From the NCBI GenBank assembly GCA_948571325.1, contig CAOZKB010000012.1:1-21057 (forward strand): 21,057 nucleotides of DNA, written 5' to 3'. Below are positions 12,771-19,617 of the stretch, in pieces (the first letter of the stretch is position 1; every line of letters starts with the position of its first letter). The notes beneath the pieces are model-generated. The model was given only the letters and a program-made list of their open reading frames with translations, was not told the DNA's origin and did not search any database. This DNA is from an uncultured Candidatus Saccharibacteria bacterium. Its GTDB lineage: Bacteria; Patescibacteriota; Saccharimonadia; Saccharimonadales; Saccharimonadaceae. Position numbers and translations under genes: made by a program.

Positions 12771-13523
12771 CTACATCGTCGGCCGGCATCCGCCCACCGG
12801 CAGATACTGAAGCACCTTTTCGCGTTCCTTGAATGGAACGATAACCTTAAGTGCTTCAGCTCGCTCCGACTGAACGATCGTCTCCGCGACAGCTGCCGAC
12901 TCCGGCTCTGATTCTGGCTCTGGCTTCAGCTCGCGGACACCCACCGGCATCTCCACGATTTCCGCCGGTTCGCTGGGGCGCTCCATAAATTGACGCACGC
13001 CCTCAGCGAGCATACCGGTGACGCTAAGTTTCTGGTCAGCAACCGCCATGACGACTGACACTGCGTCTTCTGTCGTGCAGAGCCCAGCGTCCAGAATGGC
13101 CGCTTTGGCCTGAGCAGCAGAGCAATTCTCCATCCGGCGAAGATAAGCTTCGTGCCGGTTGCGACGGATGTAGCCCGGTAGACGCCGGCGGGTGTATTCC
13201 GCCATTTTGCAGCGGGCAGCCTCCATGAGCTTCTCGTAGACTACCGCTACCAGCACAAACATGCCTGCACCAAGCATGAATGGCCAAAGACCATTCTCAA
13301 CATTAGTGCCCCTGGTTGCCGCAAAAATCCAGATCGTGGCAAGACCAGCGGATACAAGTACCCAGAACAGGCGCTCCCAGCGCCAGTATTTCTTGGCGGA
13401 ACGATTTAATCTGGGTCTCCACTTGTGAAGAACCCATTTTTTCACGCCGTAATGCAAAGCGCGAGCCAAACCGATCACCGCTACCACCAAAAAACAAGTT
13501 CTAAAAAATTTTTCTGCTGTCAT
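12771..13523 (-). CDS. Hypothetical membrane protein with basic middle and acidic tail
   Basis: A 250-residue protein of no family I recognise. Three hydrophobic helices lie at about residues 7-23, 52-68 and 79-97; between the first two is a basic, Trp-rich stretch. After the last helix comes a very basic segment (RRRLPGYIRRNRHEAYLRR), an alanine-rich helical part (AAQAKAAILDAGLCTTEDAV, VADQKLSVTG), then an acidic Pro/Glu tail with PEPESEPES and a final KEREKVLQYLPVGG. The sequence is richer in G and C than its neighbours, which may point to transfer or to lineage-specific origin. The start is set by a strong AAAAAGGAGGA site eight bases upstream. It is the second gene of a unit led by a 40-residue ORF. 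Confidence 0.75.
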   Translation of the reverse strand: MTAEKFFRTCFLVVAVIGLARALHYGVKKWVLHKWRPRLNRSAKKYWRWERLFWVLVSAGLATIWIFAATRGTNVENGLWPFMLGAGMFVLVAVVYEKLMEAARCKMAEYTRRRLPGYIRRNRHEAYLRRMENCSAAQAKAAILDAGLCTTEDAVSVVMAVADQKLSVTGMLAEGVRQFMERPSEPAEIVEMPVGVRELKPEPESEPESAAVAETIVQSERAEALKVIVPFKEREKVLQYLPVGGCRPTM

Positions 13524-13541
13524 ACTCTTCCTCCTTTTTAT

Positions 13542-13664
13542 TTATATTCCCCCACGTTTGGCGCGACGTTCTGCGTACATTTTTTGCGCCTGGGGTATGA
13601 CAGTTTTACGATGAGCTTCCCAAAGCCCATCAGATGCTAAGGTGAATTTCCTCTCTGGATCCAC
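13542..13664 (-). CDS. Small 40-residue basic protein, first gene of a two-gene unit
   Basis: From a GTG at 13664 to a TAA at 13542: MDPERKFTLASDGLWEAHRK, then a helical, basic tail with YAERRAKRGG. No family recognised. It begins 11 bases after a perfect TATAAT, so its transcript is almost leaderless, and ends 18 bases before the next gene, whose ribosome site lies in the gap. The codons are ordinary and there is no alternative longer frame, so a real small protein is likely, although a translated leader peptide controlling the next gene cannot be excluded. Confidence 0.5.
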   Translation of the reverse strand: MDPERKFTLASDGLWEAHRKTVIPQAQKMYAERRAKRGGI

Positions 13665-13675
13665 CTTCTGGTTCC

Positions 13676-13704
13676 ATTATAGCACACATGCTTAAAAATG
13701 TCAA
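13676..13704 (-). promoter_or_regulatory. Perfect consensus promoter
   Basis: Minus strand: TTGACA (complement of 13699-13704), exactly 17 bases, TATAAT (complement of 13676-13681). The strongest sigma-70-type promoter in the window. The 190 bases between it and 13895 hold no gene that I can support. Confidence 0.93.
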
Positions 13705-13894
13705 TACTATTTTTACATAAAATGCATAAAAATGATATTGCTACTGCTTATAGCGACGTGAACGTAAACTTTTTTGCATGATTTTTCGGATAATTCAAGG
13801 GTATTCGTGATTTTTAGCAAATGTCGGCTTATGACTTTGAAGACTTTGGCCTGATTATTGACTTATGTTTTTTGAAGGTTTAGTCTGGCTTGTT

Positions 13895-14842
13895 TTAGTT
13901 TATTATCTGACGAAGGAAATCGGTGGCAAGGAGAGCGGCTTGGGCGCCGTCCGCACATGCAGTGACGATTTGGCGGACGGCGCCCGCACGCACATCACCG
14001 GCTGCAAATAATCCCGGAACCACGGTTTGCAACCCCGTCGCCAGCAGATAGCCAACGGAGTTGAGTAACTGATGAGGAGGCTGATTCTTTTGCGAGATTT
14101 GTAAATCTAATTCTTGCAAAAATTGTGTTGCTGGCGTGCGACCGATATTGACAAAACAGTAATCATATTGATTAAGCATAGTGGCGGTTGGCTCAGTATT
14201 TTCAACAATCTCAACGTTAGGCTGCGCGCGTAGACGCTTTTGCAACTCTGCGTCGGCCTTGAGCGCGGAATGAGAAATGAGTGTGACTTGTGTCGAATTG
14301 CTGGTCAGATTAGCCAGGTAGAGCGCTTCTTGGGCGGCTGAGTTAGCGCCGCCGACGACGACTGTGCGCTTCCCTGCGGCCAATGCACCATCGCAAAGCG
14401 CACAGTATGAAACTGGGATGTTTAACTCAAAGTCGAGGCGGCGCGGCACGGAGCCGGTCGCGATAATAACAGTACGAGCCAAAACTGGCTCACCGTCGAT
14501 AATCAACTCAAACGGTGCGGTGGGCACAGGCGTAGATATATCCTCAGGCGTATCTGGCGCGCCTGGAGCGACCGGCTCCGCGGTGTACCGCAAAGCGGTA
14601 CACTCGCCGTAGGCGAGGCTGGCGCCAGCCTGGACGGCTTGGGATTTCATAATTTCGGTCAGGCTGGCGCCAGAACCCCGAAAACCAGGGTAATTTTCGA
14701 GCCGAGGAATTTGATTCAAAGTGCCGCCCACAGCTTGGCTCTCATAAATCTGCGCAGCTATGCCGGCACGGCCGGCATAGAGAGCCGCACTCAGGGCCGC
14801 AGGCCCACCACCAATGATTACGAGGTCAAAACTTGCTGTCAT
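13895..14842 (-). CDS. Thioredoxin-reductase-like flavoprotein
   Basis: A 315-residue two-domain FAD/NAD(P) enzyme. The FAD-binding GGGPAALSAALYAGRAG (residues 11-27), GTLNQIPRLENYPGF, the redox pair CALC (CATC in classical TrxB), and the FAD-closing GLFAAGDVRAGAVRQIVTA all fit thioredoxin reductase, which passes electrons to thioredoxin. Deviations: the nucleotide site reads GGANSAAQEAL instead of GGGN(S/T)A, and the segment that should hold the NADPH-phosphate arginines (HRRxxxRA) reads HSALKADA. It also has a Pro-rich insert (EPVAPGAPDTPEDISTPVPT). So it may prefer NADH or another donor. No Shine-Dalgarno site at the ATG, and no thioredoxin gene nearby. Several perfect palindromes lie inside the coding sequence. 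Confidence 0.85.
   Translation of the reverse strand: MTASFDLVIIGGGPAALSAALYAGRAGIAAQIYESQAVGGTLNQIPRLENYPGFRGSGASLTEIMKSQAVQAGASLAYGECTALRYTAEPVAPGAPDTPEDISTPVPTAPFELIIDGEPVLARTVIIATGSVPRRLDFELNIPVSYCALCDGALAAGKRTVVVGGANSAAQEALYLANLTSNSTQVTLISHSALKADAELQKRLRAQPNVEIVENTEPTATMLNQYDYCFVNIGRTPATQFLQELDLQISQKNQPPHQLLNSVGYLLATGLQTVVPGLFAAGDVRAGAVRQIVTACADGAQAALLATDFLRQIIN
14583..14630. repeat. Three adjacent perfect palindromes inside the flavoprotein gene
   Basis: GTGTACCGC-AAA-GCGGTACAC (14583-14603), TCGCC-GTA-GGCGA (14604-14616) and GGCTGGCGCCAGCC (14617-14630) follow each other without a gap. GGCTGGCGCCAG recurs at 14662-14673. A fourth hairpin is at 14758-14780. Confidence 0.8.
14758..14780. 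repeat. Perfect 10-bp hairpin in the FAD-motif codons
   Basis: CTATGCCGGC (14758-14767) and GCCGGCATAG (14771-14780) around the three-base loop ACG. It covers the codons of LYAGRAGIA in the dinucleotide-binding motif. Confidence 0.8.
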
Positions 14843-14955
14843 TTGATCGATAACTCAAATTGCTTTCTATATAAGTTTGCTAGACTAATCAAAACTTGTT
14901 GCCATAATAACTTTTACTGCTCCCCTAAAATTCGGCACCCATCCATTTCGTCTAT

Positions 14956-15663
14956 TTAATATGCTGCGCTGCCACCAGACAACATACTATATTGCAGATA
15001 TAGACTATTTAAATCTTCGTAAAGCTTCGCTAACTCAGCGTCAGTTTCAACTGCCATGACGATAAATTTCAAAGGAGAACCGGTACCGCCGCAAATTTCG
15101 CGAGTGTCGCCATAGGCTAAATCACCGTTCATAGTAATTTCGCGCACACCGCCAAGTTTCATACCAACCACCCCTTCACGCCAGCCGGCAATAGTATTAC
15201 TGGTATCTTCAAGTGGCGCAGAAAGGCCAGTTGGATTATCAACATCATTAAGCGACGAATCAAAAATCTCACCGTCAGCGCACCAACCAATGTAATAAGA
15301 GAAGTAGTCGTAATCTTCTTCCTTAAGCTGTTTACCATCGCCTTCTTTCAAATCAACCGTTTTTAACCCTTCGGAATTGGCTGTATTTTTATTATAGGCT
15401 TTTACCTTAGATTTATATTTTACAAAAGTATCAAAATATTTATCCGACAAAGCCTCCGCGCGCTCGCCTGCTTCAGCAACTTTAGCATTATAGGCTTCTT
15501 CAATCTCGGCTAACTTAGCGTCATCTGCGCCAGAATTACTGCTCGAGCTACCACTCATGACGATAAATAAATAAGCAAAGACCGTTGAGCCAAGCAACAA
15601 AACAGCCACCACGATAATAATGATTCGCTGTGTCAAGCTGGTTTTTAGTTCTTTTTCGTTCAT
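14956..15663 (-). CDS. Membrane-anchored FKBP-type peptidyl-prolyl isomerase
   Basis: A 235-residue protein. An N-terminal signal anchor (residues 12-35, IIIIVVAVLLLGSTVFAYLF) is followed by a Ser-rich linker and a charged coiled-coil stretch (about 48-75), then an FKBP domain (about 98-215) with YIGWCADGEIFDSS, AGWREGVVGMKLGGVREI and LAYGD, the usual substrate-pocket segments. Such enzymes speed proline isomerisation in proteins; this one would act outside the membrane, probably in folding of secreted proteins such as those of the surface locus. It starts nine bases after pheT with AAAGGAGGA as ribosome site, so it is the third gene of the pheST operon. The C-terminal tail (LYLQYSMLSGGSAAY) is extra. 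Confidence 0.88.
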   Translation of the reverse strand: MNEKELKTSLTQRIIIIVVAVLLLGSTVFAYLFIVMSGSSSSNSGADDAKLAEIEEAYNAKVAEAGERAEALSDKYFDTFVKYKSKVKAYNKNTANSEGLKTVDLKEGDGKQLKEEDYDYFSYYIGWCADGEIFDSSLNDVDNPTGLSAPLEDTSNTIAGWREGVVGMKLGGVREITMNGDLAYGDTREICGGTGSPLKFIVMAVETDAELAKLYEDLNSLYLQYSMLSGGSAAY

Positions 15664-15672
15664 ATTCCTCCT

Positions 15673-18285
15673 TTATACGATCTCAGCGCCGATAGTTGCG
15701 GCCTCTGCGGCAATTCTTTTCATTATAACAGAAATGTCTTGGGAATCTAGGGTTTTTGTGGGATTGGAGAAGCGGATATGGAAGGAAAGATTCTTCGTGG
15801 TGTCTTCCGGTTTGGCTTGATAGACCGATAGTGGAGTGACTTGATAAATTACGTCCTGATTAGCCAGGGTTTGTTCAAGCAGGTTAAGACTACGCCAAAA
15901 CGGCGAATCAGCAGCAACTTTAAAGGTCAAATCGCGCTCAACGGGCGGGAATTTAGAGAGTTCGAGACTAGTAGGCATCTTCCGTTCACATTTCAGCAAA
16001 CTATCAAGCTCGATTTCACAAGCACTAACTGGCGCAGTCAACTTGAAGGCGCGCAAAACGCTAGCTTTCAATTCGCCAAAGGCACCAATCACTTCATCGC
16101 CAACCAGGATTTCAGCAGAATGAGCCGGCTCAAAATACGGGAAGCGCTCGGCGCTGGCGGATTTCAGCGTCATTTGGGCATAACCGAGATCAACTTTTAG
16201 CTCTTGGCGTAACAAAGTCAAAATGGCTAATTTCAGGTGATAAAAATCGCTTAATGAGACAATCCCCAAGTCAGTATGCATAAGCGGGACGTTTTCTTGA
16301 GTTAGACCGAGCGCTTTATGCGTAACTTGGTTAACTTCATATAGACTAAAATCACGGTGCCCGGATTTAACATTTTCACGAATTTTGTCGATGAGACTTG
16401 GCGCGATTTGCTGGCGGAAGCATTGCAATTCTGGCGAAATTGAATTGACAATTTCGTAACTTTCAGACGGATTTTGACCAACTTTGCGGAGCAAATCACT
16501 ACTGACGAAAGAATAAGTCAAAAGCTCATGCATGGCCAGTTTATCTGACAGGCTACTACGTACTTCGCGCTTTAATTCTATCATTTTGTCAATTACTGGC
16601 TCACTAAACTCTCTTTTTGGCAACGTTAATACAATATTATCATAGCCTAGCAAGCGACCAACTTCCTCGATAATGTCCTGCTTAACATGAATATCGGTGC
16701 GCCAAACAGGGGCTAGGACCTCCAAAGAGGCGTTTTTAGCACTATCAGAATCCGCAGCGCCGTTTTCTCGGTTTTGGACCTCCATCACGCGAGAATGACT
16801 CTGAGTGCCCGCTGAAGTGATTTTGGTAATTTCGAAGCCGACATTTTGTAAAGTTTTAAGGATGGTTTCGAGGTCGTAATCCGTACCCAAAAGTTGATTA
16901 ATATCGCGTACAGACGCCGTAATACGCTTTCTAACGGGTTTTTGGGCGACTTCGACAATTTCGGCACTAGGTTCGATCGCAAGGCGTTTTAGAGCTTCCT
17001 CAAGTACTGACAAAGTCATCGCAGCGGGTTGCCCCTTAGTGAAGCGGGTAATTGCTTCTGAGAAAATACCGTGCGCCATCTGAGTTTTACGAAGATGGTA
17101 GAGTGAAAATGTAGCGCTTTCAAGCACAACGCGTTGCGTACTGGGGTCGATTTCAGTGTTTTTACCACCCATAGCACCGGCGAGCGCAATAGGGACGTCA
17201 TTCGAGGTGATTAAAATATCTGAAGTTTGACATTCGATAGTTTTACCGTCTAATAGCTGTAGTTTCTCGCCTGGTTCGGCGGCGCGAACGATGATTTTAG
17301 GCTGCTCGGTACCACCCACGATAACTAATTTATCATAGTCGAAAGCGTGCAGCGGCTGACCAGTTTCGAGCATAATAATATTAGTCAAATCAACCAGCGG
17401 GTCAATCGCACGCATACCAGACTTAGCCAAGAAAACGGCTTCTTTGGTCAGGTATTTACTGGATTGATTATTTGGCAATTCAAATACGGCACAGGTGTAT
17501 TCTGGGCAGAGTTCGCCGTCTTGAATTTCTACCGTGAGTCCACTCGGAGCGACGGATTTGCTGCGTTTAAGCTTGCTAAACAGACCCTTGGATTTGGTGT
17601 TTTCTTTAGGCTTGTTCCCTGTCTCCGCCAATTCAGCGTCTGCAACCACGTCAAAGGGACTAGGCTCGATGAATTTTTGACCTAAAATTCCGGCGACTTC
17701 GCGCGCAAAACCAATCAACCCGAAGCAATCTGGACGGTGCGTAAGGGATTTATTCTCAACGTCGAGAATTTTATCATTCAGGTCAAAAACGTCGCTTAAG
17801 GCATCACCCGGTTTAGCATCTTTAGGGTCGATTTCAGCGATAGCTTTATGCTCATTATCGAAACCTAGCTCATCGGCGCCAGCCAGCATACCGTTCGATT
17901 CAAAGCCGCGGAGTTTACGTACGCTAAGTTTGAAATTTTCGTTGCCATAAGTCTCGGGTACGATGGCGCCAGGGGTAATCCAGACCGCCAACATGCCAGC
18001 GTGGACGTTAGGTGCGCCACAGACAACCTGTACGAGGCCATTTTCGAGCTGATTGAATCTGGCATTATGCACACCGGCATCAATCCAGCAAACGCTGAGG
18101 TGAGTGTCGGGAATAGGCTCGCAATTGACAACTTTCGCAACATAGACGCCTTGATACCTTGGCGTCCAATCAATTACTTCCTCAACTTCCACCAAGCGTG
18201 AGCCGATTAGCTCAATCAACTCTTCATCCGAAACTTCTTCCGGAATTTGGACGTATTGTTTAATTTTATTGAGTGAAATTTTCAT
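15673..18285 (-). CDS. pheT: Phenylalanyl-tRNA synthetase beta subunit
   Basis: An 870-residue subunit of the alpha2-beta2 enzyme that charges tRNA-Phe. In order: the start MKISLNKIKQYVQIP, an OB-fold tRNA-binding domain (about 40-150, YVAKVVNCEPIPDTHLSVC), the B3/B4 editing domain (about 205-400, LVDLTNIIMLETGQPLHAFD), B5 (about 405-480), the catalytic-like core with EEVGRLLGYDNI, and the C-terminal FDX-ACB anticodon-binding domain (LSKFPPVERDLTFKV to the end). A Lys/Glu-rich insert (KENTKSKGLFSKLKRSK) near 205-222 looks lineage-specific. The start at 18285 is supported by GGAGGAG eight bases upstream, within the end of pheS, and one base separates it from the pheS stop; longer frames upstream of that ATG overlap pheS in another frame. 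Confidence 0.96.
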   Translation of the reverse strand: MKISLNKIKQYVQIPEEVSDEELIELIGSRLVEVEEVIDWTPRYQGVYVAKVVNCEPIPDTHLSVCWIDAGVHNARFNQLENGLVQVVCGAPNVHAGMLAVWITPGAIVPETYGNENFKLSVRKLRGFESNGMLAGADELGFDNEHKAIAEIDPKDAKPGDALSDVFDLNDKILDVENKSLTHRPDCFGLIGFAREVAGILGQKFIEPSPFDVVADAELAETGNKPKENTKSKGLFSKLKRSKSVAPSGLTVEIQDGELCPEYTCAVFELPNNQSSKYLTKEAVFLAKSGMRAIDPLVDLTNIIMLETGQPLHAFDYDKLVIVGGTEQPKIIVRAAEPGEKLQLLDGKTIECQTSDILITSNDVPIALAGAMGGKNTEIDPSTQRVVLESATFSLYHLRKTQMAHGIFSEAITRFTKGQPAAMTLSVLEEALKRLAIEPSAEIVEVAQKPVRKRITASVRDINQLLGTDYDLETILKTLQNVGFEITKITSAGTQSHSRVMEVQNRENGAADSDSAKNASLEVLAPVWRTDIHVKQDIIEEVGRLLGYDNIVLTLPKREFSEPVIDKMIELKREVRSSLSDKLAMHELLTYSFVSSDLLRKVGQNPSESYEIVNSISPELQCFRQQIAPSLIDKIRENVKSGHRDFSLYEVNQVTHKALGLTQENVPLMHTDLGIVSLSDFYHLKLAILTLLRQELKVDLGYAQMTLKSASAERFPYFEPAHSAEILVGDEVIGAFGELKASVLRAFKLTAPVSACEIELDSLLKCERKMPTSLELSKFPPVERDLTFKVAADSPFWRSLNLLEQTLANQDVIYQVTPLSVYQAKPEDTTKNLSFHIRFSNPTKTLDSQDISVIMKRIAAEAATIGAEIV

Positions 18286-18286
18286 A

Positions 18287-19234
18287 TTAGAACTCCTCCA
18301 AAAAGTCGAGTTTACCAGATTCAAAGTAGCGAACATCGTTGAGATGATATTTGAGCAAGACGAGACGATCAATACCGCCTCCCCAAGCGAATCCGCGATA
18401 TTGAGTTGAGTCGATACCGGCCGCCTCGAGAACATTAGGATGAATCATACCGCAACCAAGCATTTCTAGCCAGCCATCACCCTTACCACCAAGAGAAGCG
18501 GGCTTTTCAATCAAAAGTTCAGCGGAAGGCTCGGTGAACGGAAAATAGCCTGGCTGAGTTTTAATGCGGATAGCTTGACCGTAATAAGATTCAAAGAAAT
18601 GTTTTAGCACGCCAAACATTTGTCCCATGGTGGCATCACGCGAGACAAAGACACCCTCGCACTGATAAAAGGTGTGTTCGTGAGTAGCATCAACATCTTC
18701 GTTACGAAAGACGCGACCTGGGATGACAACAGCGATTTGACCACCTTGCTCAAGAGATTTACGATACTGTTTTAAGGCGCGGTGTTGCATAGTGGAAGTA
18801 TGCGCAGGCGGAATAAACCCCTCGGCAGTGCGAAACGTGTCATAGCCATCACGTGCCGGATGATCTTGGGGGAAATTAAGCGCTTCAAACATATGGAATT
18901 CATCGTCAAGCTGGTTTGACTCCATAACATTGAAACCCATACCAGCATAAATACCAATCACCTTGTCAAGTTCGGTCATTAGTGGATGACGCGTACCTAG
19001 ATGAAGTTCTGGGATTGGTTCATTGGGTGCGCAAGGAGCAGAAATATCGATTGGCTTAATTTCTACGCTTTCAGCGGCGCTTTCGGCTTTGGCAAGCCGC
19101 TGCAAGATATCCTGTTTTTTAGCATTAAGTTCACGCCCGAAATCACCGCGCGCTTCGGGCGGCAGTTCCCGGATTTTAATATACTCAGAATTGAGTTTTT
19201 TTAGTTCGTTTTTTAGCTGTTCTACATCCGACAT
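18287..19234 (-). CDS. pheS: Phenylalanyl-tRNA synthetase alpha subunit
   Basis: A 315-residue catalytic subunit of the class II synthetase. A short N-terminal coiled coil (residues 1-57, shorter than in most PheS) leads to the core: HPLMTELDKVIGIYAGMGF, motif 2 (GRVFRNEDVDATHEHTFYQ), a glutamate/phenylalanine-binding stretch PGYFPFTEPSAE, and motif 3 (FAWGGGIDRLVLLKYHLND). The tRNA/phenylalanine loop usually read as HTS(A/P)VQ is HTSTMQ here. First gene of a pheS-pheT-FKBP operon. The ATG at 19234 lies seven bases after an extended -10 (TGA-TATAAT), so the message should be leaderless; no Shine-Dalgarno site is present. No phenylalanine-rich leader peptide or T-box-like structure fits in the upstream gap, which argues against those attenuation systems. 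Confidence 0.95.
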   Translation of the reverse strand: MSDVEQLKNELKKLNSEYIKIRELPPEARGDFGRELNAKKQDILQRLAKAESAAESVEIKPIDISAPCAPNEPIPELHLGTRHPLMTELDKVIGIYAGMGFNVMESNQLDDEFHMFEALNFPQDHPARDGYDTFRTAEGFIPPAHTSTMQHRALKQYRKSLEQGGQIAVVIPGRVFRNEDVDATHEHTFYQCEGVFVSRDATMGQMFGVLKHFFESYYGQAIRIKTQPGYFPFTEPSAELLIEKPASLGGKGDGWLEMLGCGMIHPNVLEAAGIDSTQYRGFAWGGGIDRLVLLKYHLNDVRYFESGKLDFLEEF

Positions 19235-19241
19235 ATTATAT

Positions 19242-19250
19242 ATTATATCA
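19242..19250 (-). promoter_or_regulatory. Extended -10 promoter of pheS
   Basis: Minus strand TGA-TATAAT, seven bases (ATATAAT) and ATG. A second TATAAT overlaps those seven bases (complement of 19235-19240), but it would place the start inside the gene. No good -35. Confidence 0.8.
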
Positions 19251-19282
19251 CACTTCGCCGGAATAACTGTTGGATACCTAGA

Positions 19283-19498
19283 TTAGATGAAGATAATGCA
19301 AATGAGCGACAAAATTGCCAGCACAATCAAAACGATCCATACCCAAGCAAAACGACCAGTTTTTTTCGTACCTTCAACATATTCTTCGGCTACGTCGCGC
19401 TCTGGCGTATTGCGAGTTTGTTGCTGCGTGCGAGCACGCAGGTCAGCATCAATACGACGGTTGAGTTCGGAGTTTTTTTCTACATCATTTGACATCAT
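19283..19498 (-). CDS. Small tail-anchored membrane protein
   Basis: About 71 residues: a charged, helical cytoplasmic part (SNDVEKNSELNRRIDADLRA, QQQTRNTPERDVAEEYVEG) and one C-terminal hydrophobic helix (FAWVWIVLIVLAILSLICII) with no residues beyond, a tail-anchored plan. I know no family for it. The first codon is unclear: ATGs at 19507, 19498 and 19495 are all in frame and none has a ribosome site. It lies between pheS (same strand, 48 bases downstream) and the divergent aquaporin gene, so the 110-base region 19508-19617 must hold both promoters. Confidence 0.65.
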   Translation of the reverse strand: MMSNDVEKNSELNRRIDADLRARTQQQTRNTPERDVAEEYVEGTKKTGRFAWVWIVLIVLAILSLICIIFI

Positions 19499-19580
19499 AA
19501 TACCCATATTTTCACTTTCATTAACTTAAATTAATATTGCTATGCTTAACTTCATTCTTACAATTGTAACACATTCGTGA

Positions 19581-19586
19581 TATAAT
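19581..19586 (+). promoter_or_regulatory. Aquaporin promoter -10 (extended)
   Basis: TGA-TATAAT with the TGA at 19578-19580; a loose -35 (TTACAA, 19558-19563) is 17 bases upstream. The 5' UTR of about 25 bases holds AAGGAGG (19605-19611). The ATG at 19585 overlaps the -10 box and cannot be the start. Confidence 0.7.
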
Positions 19587-19617
19587 GAATAAAATATTAG
19601 TTTTAAGGAGGTTTATA

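Noticed and set aside
13705..13894. Tiny plus-strand ORFs of about 20 codons (starting near 13723 and 13821).
   Set aside because: No ribosome site or promoter, and no recognisable composition.
18286..18435. N-terminal extension of pheT by 50 residues.
   Set aside because: It runs over the 3' end of pheS in another frame and has no PheT character; GGAGGAG points to 18285.
19585..19617. Aquaporin start at 19585.
   Set aside because: The ATG is part of the -10 box; AAGGAGG supports 19618.
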